DNA from: an uncultured Candidatus Binatia bacterium | Lineage (GTDB): Bacteria; Desulfobacterota; Binatia; Bin18 | NCBI GenBank assembly: GCA_958296235.1 | Contig: OY282457.1 | Coordinates: 1,302,501 to 1,366,500 of the forward strand | Direction: 5' to 3' | Length of the DNA stretch: 64,000 nt | Shown: positions 57,148-64,000 of the stretch, one piece after another | How positions within the stretch are numbered: position 1 is the first letter of the stretch | Layout: each line of letters opens with the position of its first letter | Position numbers and translations under genes: made by a program | The notes under the pieces: model-generated | Told to the model about the DNA's origin: nothing | The model's database searches: none | The model's input: the letters and a program-made list of their open reading frames with translations, nothing else

Positions 57148-58553
57148 GCCGGCCGCCGTGTATGCCAGGCCGTGCTTTGCTCATAGGCATAGGCCAGGCG
57201 CAGGACCGTGGCTTCCTCAAACGGCCGCCCAACGAGTTGGAGCCCGACCGGGAGACCGTCGGACGTAAACCCGCACGGCACTGAAATGGCGGGCAGGCCG
57301 GTCATGTTAAACGGTCGGGTCGCCCGAGCGATATGAGCCGCAACCAGGAATTCCTTGTCGCCTATGGTGACAGTCGGCTGGTCTATCCTGCTCGCCGCCA
57401 GGACGGTCGTCGGCGTCACCAACGCATCGACCCGGCCGAGCAGGTCAAGCATCTCCTGGCGTAGCAGCGAGCGAAAGCGTTGGGCCTTGAGATATTGGGC
57501 GGCCTGCACACAAGCGCCGAGCAACAGCCGGGTGCGCACGTCAGCGCCATAGTCCTGGCTGCGCGTCTGCATGGTCCGGGCATGAATCTCGTATGCCTCC
57601 GCGGCAATAATAGCGGTCGAGCTGGCAACCACATGCTGAATGCTGGGAATCGAGACGGCTTCGACCGTCGCCCCCAAGCCAGACAAATGCTGTATGGCAG
57701 CCTGCACCCCCTCGCAGATCGCCGGCTCAATGTCTTCAAAAAAATACGCTTTCGGCACACCGAGACGGAGCCCCCGGATGTCCTCCTTCAGAGTCGCCGT
57801 ATAATCCGGCACCGCTGCCACGCTGGCGGTCGGATCGTTGGGGTCGGGTCCGGCGATGGCGTGCAGCAGCACAGCAGCATCGGCTACCGTGCTGACCATA
57901 GGACCAACATGGTCGCATGAATGGCTGAGCGGATAGACCCCGAACCGACTCACCCTGCCATACGTCGGCTTGAGACCGACAATGCCGCTGAGCGAAGCCG
58001 GGATACGGACCGAGCCGCCCGTATCCGTTCCAAGCGTCCCCAGGGCCAGTCCGGCGGCTATGGCCACTGCCGAGCCGCCGCTTGACCCACCGGGAAGACG
58101 GGTGCGGTCCCACGGGTTGCGCGGGGTACCGTAGTGCGGATTGAGCGAGGTCCCACCCCAGGCGAACTCGTGCATATTGAGTTTCCCCAGCAGAATCGTG
58201 CCGGCCTGTCTGAGTCGGGTGACAACTGTGGCATCGCTGTCCGCGATATGATCGGCCATGATTTTTGAGCCGCAGGTCATGCGGACGCCCTTAACCGCAA
58301 ACAGGTCCTTGAGCGCAATGGGAATGCCGTGGAGCGGCCCCCTGTATTGTCCGCGCACGATTTCCTGTTCCACGTTGCGCGCCGCGACCAGTGCTTCATC
58401 GCTGAGGATAGTAAGATAGGCCAGGTATTCGTCGTTCAATCGGTCGATCCGGTCAAGATACGCACGAGTGACCTCTACGGGGGAGATTTCTTTCTTTTGG
58501 ATGAGAGGCGCTAACTCGGCAATGCTCGTAAAGGCGCACTCTTCAGTCTTCAT
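57144..58553 (-). CDS. GatA-like amidase
   Basis: 469 aa amidase-signature protein. Triad residues: Lys in GIPIALKDLFAVKG, cis-Ser in PGGSSGGS and the nucleophile in GTDTGGSVRIPAS. This DTGGS form is closer to GatA/AtzE than to the two NylA-like amidases in the window. It overlaps the small upstream gene by 11 nt, so they are coupled. A GatC/AtzG-like partner upstream suggests a heteromeric amidase rather than a tRNA amidotransferase, since no GatB is present. Confidence 0.9.
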   Translation of the reverse strand: MKTEECAFTSIAELAPLIQKKEISPVEVTRAYLDRIDRLNDEYLAYLTILSDEALVAARNVEQEIVRGQYRGPLHGIPIALKDLFAVKGVRMTCGSKIMADHIADSDATVVTRLRQAGTILLGKLNMHEFAWGGTSLNPHYGTPRNPWDRTRLPGGSSGGSAVAIAAGLALGTLGTDTGGSVRIPASLSGIVGLKPTYGRVSRFGVYPLSHSCDHVGPMVSTVADAAVLLHAIAGPDPNDPTASVAAVPDYTATLKEDIRGLRLGVPKAYFFEDIEPAICEGVQAAIQHLSGLGATVEAVSIPSIQHVVASSTAIIAAEAYEIHARTMQTRSQDYGADVRTRLLLGACVQAAQYLKAQRFRSLLRQEMLDLLGRVDALVTPTTVLAASRIDQPTVTIGDKEFLVAAHIARATRPFNMTGLPAISVPCGFTSDGLPVGLQLVGRPFEEATVLRLAYAYEQSTAWHTRRPA

Positions 58554-58746
58554 TGCGTTCGCCCTCCGACATGACAAAGCGCACCGCCGGCTCTCTATGA
58601 CTGAGGTTCAAGGCGTCCAGGGCGTCCAGTCCCACAGACAATTGTGCATACAGCGTCGTAAGCTCTTTGAGAGCGTCCTCACTCAGCGGTTCTGCGAGCT
58701 TGTCTCGGAGAAGAGCCGCCACGAGTTCTCGATCTCTCATGTCCAT
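58543..58746 (-). CDS. GatC/AtzG-like small subunit
   Basis: 67 aa: RDRELVAALLRDKLAEPLSEDALKELTTLYAQLSVGLDALDALNLSHREPAVRF. The pattern L...L...y..l...l..L..ldl...epa is that of GatC-like partners of amidases. GAGGGAGG precedes ATG 58746. It ends inside the start of the GatA-like amidase. I infer that it wraps and stabilises that enzyme as AtzG does AtzE. Confidence 0.7.
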   Translation of the reverse strand: MDMRDRELVAALLRDKLAEPLSEDALKELTTLYAQLSVGLDALDALNLSHREPAVRFVMSEGERNED

Positions 58747-58955
58747 TTCGCCTCCCTCACAAGCTGTTGCCCAGGGATCAGCGCCTGGTGATTCATCGCC
58801 CGGATGCGGTTCGCTTCCTCCAATGTAAGCGCCATATGGCAAACCTTCCTCTCTCAATATAAGCCTTGAACTTGCAAATTACGGACAATTTTGCAAACGA
58901 TACAGAAAAGGACTGTAGCGTTTGGCCGAGCAACCCACAGGAAAGGAGTAGTCAT

Positions 58956-59669
58956 ATGAGGGCGGAGAGTCTGGAATATCAAGACGGGGATGTCACGCTC
59001 AAAGGATTTGTGGCGCTGGATGACCAGAGCAACCATAAGCGGCCCGGTATTCTGGTGATGCCCGAGGCATTTGGATTGGGCAAGCAGGCCAAGGACCGCG
59101 CTCTGCGCCTGGCCTCACTCGGCTATGCCGCGCTGGCCGGCGACCCCTACGGCAACGGCCTTGAGGTCAGCGATCTTCAGGAAGCGATTACACACGCGGG
59201 AGCCATACGCGAGGATAACACCAGGTTTCGCCAGCGCATCCGCGCCGGACTCGACGCGCTGACGGCGCTGCCACAGGTAGACACTGACCGGCTTGTGGTC
59301 ATGGGCTATTGCATGGGTGGCTCCTGTTCCCTGGAGATGGCGCGAGACGGCGCGCCGCTCAAGGGCGTGGTCTCATTCCACGGCGCCCTGGAAACGCAGA
59401 GTCCGGCAGAGCCGGGCACGGTCCAGGCAAAGGTCCTGGTGTGCCACGGCGCGGATGACCCCTTTGTCCCGGTCGAACATGTCACCGCCTTTGAAGAGGA
59501 GATGACCAGGGCCGGAGTTGACTGGCAGGTCATCAGCTATGGCGGCACGGTGCATAGCTTTACGAATCCAGAGGCCGACGGCTCCATAGAAGGCATTTGC
59601 TACAATAAACAGGCGGATGAGCGCTCGTGGCAGGCGATGCAGGCGTTTTTTGACGAGATCTTCGCCTAG
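58956..59669 (+). CDS. Dienelactone hydrolase family protein
   Basis: 237 aa alpha/beta hydrolase. The nucleophile elbow is GYCMGG (Cys), with Asp in GADDPFVPVEH and His in GTVHSFTNPEADG. The Cys-Asp-His triad is typical of dienelactone hydrolase. It acts in aromatic ring-cleavage pathways or on related esters. GGAAAGGAG lies before ATG 58956. It suits the Rieske-rich catabolic context. Confidence 0.92.
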   Translation: MRAESLEYQDGDVTLKGFVALDDQSNHKRPGILVMPEAFGLGKQAKDRALRLASLGYAALAGDPYGNGLEVSDLQEAITHAGAIREDNTRFRQRIRAGLDALTALPQVDTDRLVVMGYCMGGSCSLEMARDGAPLKGVVSFHGALETQSPAEPGTVQAKVLVCHGADDPFVPVEHVTAFEEEMTRAGVDWQVISYGGTVHSFTNPEADGSIEGICYNKQADERSWQAMQAFFDEIFA

Positions 59670-59672
59670 CCC

Positions 59673-60329
59673 TTATCCCGACTGGACTGCATACACATCG
59701 ACCTCTTCACGTCCAGCCATCCAGGCCGTCTCGCGGCGCTGGACCTGGACGTGAAAACGCGAGGCCGTTAGCTGTTCCAAAAATTTTTCAACACCCTCCC
59801 GTCGCGGGTCGCCAAAAAAGGCCCTGCCGCCCGTTTTGAGCGTGGCCGCCAGGAGCTTATACATCCAGCCGCCATCGACCGCCTCGTACAGCACGTCAGC
59901 GCCGACAAGGACATCGTACTGGCCCAGCTGCCGCACGCTGTTCTCATCCAGCCAGCAGCGGCACTGTTCCTGAACGCGGGGAACGGTGTTGAGTTCACAA
60001 TTCCGCCGGACCAGCCTCAGAGCTTCGGGTACATGATCCAGCGCGGTGACCTGCGCGCCCAGTGAAGCCAACACCACACTCTCCAGCCCGACCCCACAGC
60101 CGATCACCAAAGCCTGCTTCGCGCGCCACCACTCGGCAGGATAGGTCGAGGCGAGATACTGCGACAGGGCGAGGCTCGCTGGCCAGGCCAGATGCCAGTA
60201 GTCGTTCGCGCCACAATACGGACAGCGGGAAAAATCGGGCTGGACGTTGCGCAGCTCAATCAAACGCACGACAAGCTGCGGCGTGACTCGATACGGGAGG
60301 AGGCTTTCTTCGAAGAGCTTTGTCGCCAT
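59673..60329 (-). CDS. Class I SAM-dependent methyltransferase (METTL/NNMT-like)
   Basis: 218 aa. Motif I region ALVIGCGVGLESVVLASLGAQVTALDHVPEAL is clear, preceded by the HLAWPASLALSQYLAS helix typical of the lysine-methyltransferase (METTL21-like) group. CPYCGANDYW suggests a small Cys pair near the N-terminus. DVLVGADVLYEAVDGG replaces the D-W/N-P-P-Y of other classes. Substrate unknown, possibly a protein. Confidence 0.85.
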   Translation of the reverse strand: MATKLFEESLLPYRVTPQLVVRLIELRNVQPDFSRCPYCGANDYWHLAWPASLALSQYLASTYPAEWWRAKQALVIGCGVGLESVVLASLGAQVTALDHVPEALRLVRRNCELNTVPRVQEQCRCWLDENSVRQLGQYDVLVGADVLYEAVDGGWMYKLLAATLKTGGRAFFGDPRREGVEKFLEQLTASRFHVQVQRRETAWMAGREEVDVYAVQSG

Positions 60330-60363
60330 AGTCTTGGGATTCCAGGCTAGTGGCTCAGTTTGC

Positions 60364-60861
60364 TTATTCCCCCTCAGAGGGAGCAGCTATTCCCTCCCCC
60401 CTCTGAGGGAGGGGGGGCGCTTTGAGATTAAGGGCTTCCCTGAGGCGCGCGTCCTCTCTGACCCAGCCGGCGTCTTCGTTGACAATCATGGTTTTAAGCA
60501 GACGCGGAAACTCGACGGTGGCGAGGCTGAGGGTGCCACAGCCGTGGGGTTCTTCGCCGGCGTGCTGGCGGATTTCACACAGGGCGCGGCTGGCGTAATA
60601 GGCCTGCTCCAGAGCGTCCAACCGCCGTTGGATTTCGGTGCGCACGGCCTCCGAGCTATGCGGGACGCCGATCAAGACGTAGAGATCCTTGAGACACGCC
60701 ACGTACCGCCGGTACCATTCAGCCCGCGCCCAACCACCGGCATCCGGCCTGACCATCTCTTCGCATTTCCTTGCCGCGGCCAGAGCCGGCGCGTCCGCCG
60801 CGTTCGCGGGCGAGACGGACAGCAGCGCCAGCGTCGCGCTTAAAAGGAGAACAATGTGCAT
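60364..60861 (-). CDS. Small exported protein with a repeat-derived tail
   Basis: 165 aa. A signal peptide (MHIVLLLSATLALLSVSPANA) precedes a helical domain with four Cys (KCEEMV, VACLKDLYV, ALCEIRQ, HGCGTLS). I do not recognise it. The C-terminal residues PPLPQRGEGIAAPSEGE are encoded by palindromic repeat DNA, so the original stop has probably been replaced. ATG 60861 fits the signal peptide; the frame is open further up without a site. Confidence 0.65.
   Translation of the reverse strand: MHIVLLLSATLALLSVSPANAADAPALAAARKCEEMVRPDAGGWARAEWYRRYVACLKDLYVLIGVPHSSEAVRTEIQRRLDALEQAYYASRALCEIRQHAGEEPHGCGTLSLATVEFPRLLKTMIVNEDAGWVREDARLREALNLKAPPLPQRGEGIAAPSEGE
60369..60416. repeat. Pair of CCCTC/GAGGG palindromes at a gene 3' end
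   Basis: CCCCTCAGAGGGAG (60370-60383) and TCCCTCCCCCCTCTGAGGGAGGG (60391-60413) are small palindromes and inverted copies of each other. They are similar in style to the ends of the DUF559 element at 37523-38005. They overlap the last codons of the exported protein gene on the minus strand. Confidence 0.6.
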
Positions 60862-61118
60862 TGCGGCAGTGTACAGGATAACCCGCGCCAGGGTCCATAC
60901 TGCCAGCGTTTTTCGGAGAACAGGGGCGGTACGTTCGATTGTAAAACGGTCCGGGCTTCCCATGCGCCTCCAGGAACAGGAAGCGCCCCGGTCTTGAATC
61001 GGGAGACACGCTTTCGCTTGACAGTGGCCAGCCCAATGCACTAGGACGGGGGCGCGAGAAGATCGCGGGGAGTACCCCCCGTTTCTTTCAGTCAACATTG
61101 AGCGAGAGGAGGGACACT

Positions 61119-61715
61119 ATGGCACGGCTCAGTCTCGTTGACCACAAGCAGATGAGTCCGCAGTACGCGCAACTGGTGGAACGGGTAAAGGACGCTGACG
61201 GCTATGTCAATTTCTTGAGCATGATGGCCCACCGCCAGGAGGTCGTTGAGCCCATGTGGCGGGCCTATGTCGATATGTTCGAGGGCGGCGTTGTCGAGCC
61301 ACCGCTCAAGGAGCTGGTGCGTATCAAAATTGCCTATCTGAACGGGTGTTTATTTTGACAGGGCTTTCGCTACGCATCGGTGATGCGGAAAGGACTGACC
61401 GAAGAAAAAATCGCCCAGCTTGAGGATTATGAAAACAGCCCGGCCTTTACCCCGCGCGAGAAGAGCGCCCTCAGATTTGCTGAGAAGCTGGCCATTGACT
61501 ATGACTCGATGGATAATGATGAGTTCTTTATCGGACTCCAGCAGCATTTTACCGACGCCGAGATCGTCGAGCTCGGCATCGTGATTGGATATGACATCGC
61601 TTTTGGTCGGTTGCTGCGCGTGTTTGACGCCGACCCAAAGGTGTGTGAAGTCCCGGAGCATCGGGAGGTTGGTATAGACGTTAGCCAATCCCCCGCTCTG
61701 TCCGCGGCAAAATAG
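61119..61715 (+). CDS. Carboxymuconolactone decarboxylase/AhpD-family selenoprotein (CxxU)
   Basis: 198 aa if the in-frame TGA at 61356-61358 is read as selenocysteine (Sec80). Before it: ELVRIKIAYLNGCLF; after it: QGFRYASVMRKGLTEEKIAQLEDYENSPAFTPREKSALRFAEKLA. In this family the site reads NGCxxC, so Cys77-x-x-Sec80 replaces the CxxC redox pair. Homology and reading frame continue without a break on both sides. A hairpin with a GGT apical loop starts 5 nt after the TGA (61364-61392). GAGGAGGG lies 5 nt before ATG 61119. Expected role: AhpD-like peroxide or disulfide reductase. A nonsense mutation is the alternative. Confidence 0.82.
61364..61392 (+). promoter_or_regulatory. Putative bacterial SECIS element
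   Basis: Upper stem CGCATC/GATGCG (61373-61378 with 61382-61387) closes a GGT loop at 61379-61381. A lower stem CTTTC/GAAAG (61364-61368 with 61388-61392) is separated by a 4-nt bulge GCTA on the 5' side. The apical loop lies 20 nt after the UGA, within the known range, and starts with G. E. coli fdhF SECIS also has GGU in its loop and a bulged U. Confidence 0.75.
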
Positions 61716-61725
61716 CGAGTATTGC

Positions 61726-61757
61726 GGGTGGGTCAGGCCGGCCCACCCTCTTCTCTT
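61726..61757 (+). terminator. Intrinsic terminator after the selenoprotein gene
   Basis: GGGTGGG (61726-61732) pairs with CCCACCC (61742-61748) across a 9-nt loop, followed by TCTTCTCTT. It lies 10 nt past the stop codon and can also serve the convergent thiolase gene weakly. Confidence 0.6.
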
Positions 61758-61802
61758 GGCGAGCTTATCGAAACGGCTCGGAGCCGTCGTCAGACAGCGT
61801 CC

Positions 61803-63032
61803 TCAGATCCGCTCGATAATCGTGGCAATGCCCATGCCGCCACCGATACACATGGTGACCAGCCCGGTGGTTTTATCCTGACGTTCGAGTTCGTCGAGAA
61901 CGGTTCCCATGAGCATGCTGCCGGTGGCACCGAGCGGATGACCGAGAGCGATCGCCCCACCGTTGACGTTCACCGTGTCCGGGTCCATGTCACAGTCGCG
62001 CATGGTTTTCAGAGGGACAACCGCAAACGCCTCGTTGATCTCAATCAGATCAATATCCTTGATCGTCATGCCGGCTTTTTTGAGGACTTTTCTGGTCGCC
62101 GGAACCGGTGCAGTCAACATGATAATAGGCTCATCCCCGGCAGTGGCAGTGGCGACAATCCGAGCGCGCGGTTTCATACCGTGGCCGCCGGCATACTCTG
62201 GAGAGGCGAGCAGCAAGGCTCCTGCGCCGTCAACAATGCCTGAAGAATTGCCGGCGTGATGCACATGGTTGATCTCTTGCACATCCGTGTAGCGTGACAG
62301 CGCCTTTTCGTCGAAACTCAGCGTGTCGCCCTTTTGCACATACTCTCCCAGTTTCGCAAAGGACGGCGGCAGTTGACCCAGGCCCTCGAGCGTCGTGTGT
62401 GGTCGCGGATATTCATCCTGTTCCAGGACCGGCCCGCCGTCCGCATCGTGCACGGGAATGAGGCTCTTTTTCAGGCGACCCTCTGTGTGAGCGCGAGCGT
62501 AGCGCTGCTGGCTCGACAACGCGAATGTATCGCAATCTTCGCGGCTGAACCCTTCTCGGGTGGCAATCAAATCGCCTGAGATGCCTTGCTGGACAAGCGG
62601 ATGGAGTTGGCGCAGATGCCGATTATGTCCGTCAATCCCACCCCGGTCCGCATTCATCGGCACGCGGGACATGGACTCCACCCCACCGGCAACCACCACG
62701 TCCTGCTCACCGGACTTGATGCCCATAGCCGCAAAATTGACCGCCTGCTGTCCTGAGCCGCAGAAACGGTTAATCGTCACCCCAGTCGAATCATTCGGCC
62801 ACTCGGCTGCCAGCACGGACATCCGGGCGATACACATGGCCTGTTCGCCATACGCGGTCACACAGCCGACCACTACGTCGTCAACATCACGCGGGTCCAG
62901 GTGGTTTCGTTCTTTTGTGGCATTCAGGACCTGCGCCATGAGTTCCTGAGGATGGAGTCCTGCCAGCGCGCCATCCTTCTTTCCCCGTCCGCGCGGGGTG
63001 CGAACGGCATCAATAATCCAGGCTTCACCCAT
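61803..63032 (-). CDS. Acetyl-CoA acetyltransferase (thiolase)
   Basis: 409 aa. The nucleophile Cys is in [15 protein letters not shown]. The remaining motifs [23 protein letters not shown] (His) and [11 protein letters not shown] (second Cys) are complete, so it should be active in acyl-CoA thiolysis or acetoacetyl-CoA formation. GGAGGAAG precedes ATG 63032. It faces the selenoprotein gene across the terminator. Confidence 0.94.
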   Translation of the reverse strand: MGEAWIIDAVRTPRGRGKKDGALAGLHPQELMAQVLNATKERNHLDPRDVDDVVVGCVTAYGEQAMCIARMSVLAAEWPNDSTGVTINRFCGSGQQAVNFAAMGIKSGEQDVVVAGGVESMSRVPMNADRGGIDGHNRHLRQLHPLVQQGISGDLIATREGFSREDCDTFALSSQQRYARAHTEGRLKKSLIPVHDADGGPVLEQDEYPRPHTTLEGLGQLPPSFAKLGEYVQKGDTLSFDEKALSRYTDVQEINHVHHAGNSSGIVDGAGALLLASPEYAGGHGMKPRARIVATATAGDEPIIMLTAPVPATRKVLKKAGMTIKDIDLIEINEAFAVVPLKTMRDCDMDPDTVNVNGGAIALGHPLGATGSMLMGTVLDELERQDKTTGLVTMCIGGGMGIATIIERI

Positions 63033-63107
63033 TGCTTCCTCCATCGTTTCCTGTCAGGCAATTCAGTTGGGCGGGACGGTGCTCCGGCCCCCGCTGTCGC
63101 GGTCGGC

Positions 63108-63761
63108 TCAGTGCGGCGAGATGGCCATCGCCATCATCACCGACCGTTCAATTTCGGCGATGACGCCACCGACTTCGTGGCCGATCAGGTCCATTTTGCG
63201 AAACTGCTCGACACGGGGAGCGGCCCGCTCAATCTCCCGAGCGGAGAAGATGTCGCGCAGAAAACCGCAGGCATCGACCAGACAGATCATGGCCACATCC
63301 CTGGGGTCGGGAATATCGTCGGACAGCAAGACATCCGCAATCCGCAGTCTGACCTCGCGTTCGATGCGACCATCGATTGTGGGATAGCGCCGCGCCCGGA
63401 AGACCCACAGGAATTTCTTGTCCTGGGATTCCAGAATGCCGTGCTCAATCAAACTGGCCAGCGCCTGCTGGCGGATTTCGGTCGTCTCCTGACCGGCCAG
63501 GGTCTCTATCCAGCCCCTGGTATCCTTGGTCTCGTCGGTATTCGCAATATGCGCCAGGGCCTGATCGAGGATCGGGTTTCCGGTCGGCGCCGCGTCGAGA
63601 CAGGTGAGTTGCTCAAGATCGTTGTCGATGCGGTTGGCGAAGGCCAGGTCCATCAGCACCGCGCCGGCCAGGATGTATTCCACCGCCCCGCCACGGATCG
63701 GCAGGAAGACCCCATCGTCGTCCAGCATTAACAGCAGTATCTCTTCAGCAAACGTCAGCAT
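63108..63761 (-). CDS. GPP34 (GOLPH3-like) family protein
   Basis: 217 aa: MLTFAEEILLLMLDDDGVFLPI, then EYILAGAVLMDLAFANRID and the later LLSDDIPDPRDVAMICLVDACGFL. These are the hallmarks of the bacterial GPP34 family, distant relatives of the Golgi PI4P-binding protein GOLPH3. It may bind membranes peripherally; the cellular role in bacteria is unknown. It is 10 nt downstream of the STAS gene and probably co-transcribed. Confidence 0.87.
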   Translation of the reverse strand: MLTFAEEILLLMLDDDGVFLPIRGGAVEYILAGAVLMDLAFANRIDNDLEQLTCLDAAPTGNPILDQALAHIANTDETKDTRGWIETLAGQETTEIRQQALASLIEHGILESQDKKFLWVFRARRYPTIDGRIEREVRLRIADVLLSDDIPDPRDVAMICLVDACGFLRDIFSAREIERAAPRVEQFRKMDLIGHEVGGVIAEIERSVMMAMAISPH

Positions 63762-63770
63762 GGCGCGGCC

Positions 63771-64000
63771 TCAGGACTGAGATGCCAGGGCGCTCTCACG
63801 TGTGTCGTAGTAGTCGAGCATGGTCAGGAACCCGCTGACTTCCATGACGGATTTGCAGGTGGCCCTGAGCGTGCACAGCGTCAATTTTCCGCCGCCCTGT
63901 TGACATTTTTTGGCACCCACAAGCACGACGCGCAGACCGGCGCTGCTGATGTAATCCATCTTGCTGCAATCAAGCAATATCCGGGTATCGCCGCGTTCAA
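63771..64000 (-). CDS. STAS-domain anti-sigma factor antagonist (5' end outside the window)
   Basis: Only the C-terminal ~76 residues are inside the window: ERGDTRILLDCSKMDYISSAGLRVVLVGAKKCQQGGGKLTLCTLRATCKSVMEVSGF. The DYISSAGLR motif carries the Ser phosphorylated by cognate anti-sigma kinases in SpoIIAA/RsbV-type proteins. The start lies beyond position 64000. Confidence 0.9.
   Translation of the reverse strand, partial: ERGDTRILLDCSKMDYISSAGLRVVLVGAKKCQQGGGKLTLCTLRATCKSVMEVSGFLTMLDYYDTRESALASQS

Overview
The window is GC-rich (roughly 60 %), very densely coded, and looks like one chromosomal contig of a Gram-negative soil or marine bacterium. The Mla/MCE outer-membrane lipid transport genes, a complete Psp system with a sigma-54 promoter, c-type cytochrome quinoproteins and a probable selenoprotein fit a delta-proteobacterium-like lineage such as Tectomicrobia/Entotheonella or Binatota. 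That placement is inferred from gene content only. I saw no rRNA, tRNA, CRISPR array or replication origin.

Layout. 1-436 is a repeat-rich leader. 503-4049 (+) is an mlaE-mlaF-mlaD-lipoprotein operon. 4127-12154 (-) holds four tandem paralogous PQQ/cytochrome c dehydrogenases (polyvinyl-alcohol-dehydrogenase type), two of them followed by clear intrinsic terminators. 12249-14829 is a psp locus: pspABC on the minus strand behind a GG-N10-GC promoter, and divergent pspF. 14896-22434 is mixed housekeeping: a MaoC hydratase, an SCP-x-like thiolase, dGTPase, CysE, a LOG protein, a solitary HicB, a MazEF-type pair and small conserved proteins. 22445-26505 (-) is a compact, divergent urease cluster, ureF-ureAB(fused)-ureC-ureD, with no ureE or ureG. 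26708-34349 carries two NylA-like amidases, RidA, a DMT exporter, a glycosyltransferase, VapBC, DUF1330 and RraA-type proteins.

The centre of interest is 34477-44470, a translationally coupled anti-phage operon. The order is hsdM, hepT-like, an mntA-hsdS fusion carrying an in-frame DUF559 mobile element, kwaA and kwaB (Kiwa), a decayed copy of the hsdR 5' end, a TIR-like (ThsB-type) gene with its own promoter, a RipA-like membrane protein, and full hsdR. Kiwa and the TIR/RipA pair are thus nested between the S and R genes of a type I restriction system. The hsdR remnant marks how the cassette was built. The TIR + RipA-like pair is the best candidate here for an undescribed defence module.

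44582-59669 is a catabolic region: an SDR, two Rieske oxygenases, a 2-hydroxyacid dehydrogenase, a flavin monooxygenase, a frameshifted carbon-nitrogen hydrolase, a methyltransferase, an amidohydrolase, RidA, a cupin, an ATC-hydrolase-like protein, a NodB deacetylase, a GatA/GatC-like amidase pair and a dienelactone hydrolase. With the urease and the other amidases, the window is strongly weighted toward C-N bond hydrolysis and organic-nitrogen salvage, although no single pathway can be assigned.

At 61119-61715 a carboxymuconolactone-decarboxylase/AhpD-family gene has an in-frame TGA exactly where the second Cys of its CxxC motif belongs. A hairpin with a GGT apical loop begins 5 nt after the TGA, its loop 20 nt after. 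I read this as a selenoprotein (CxxU) with a bacterial SECIS. The window ends with a thiolase, a GPP34 protein and the 3' part of a STAS protein, all on the minus strand.
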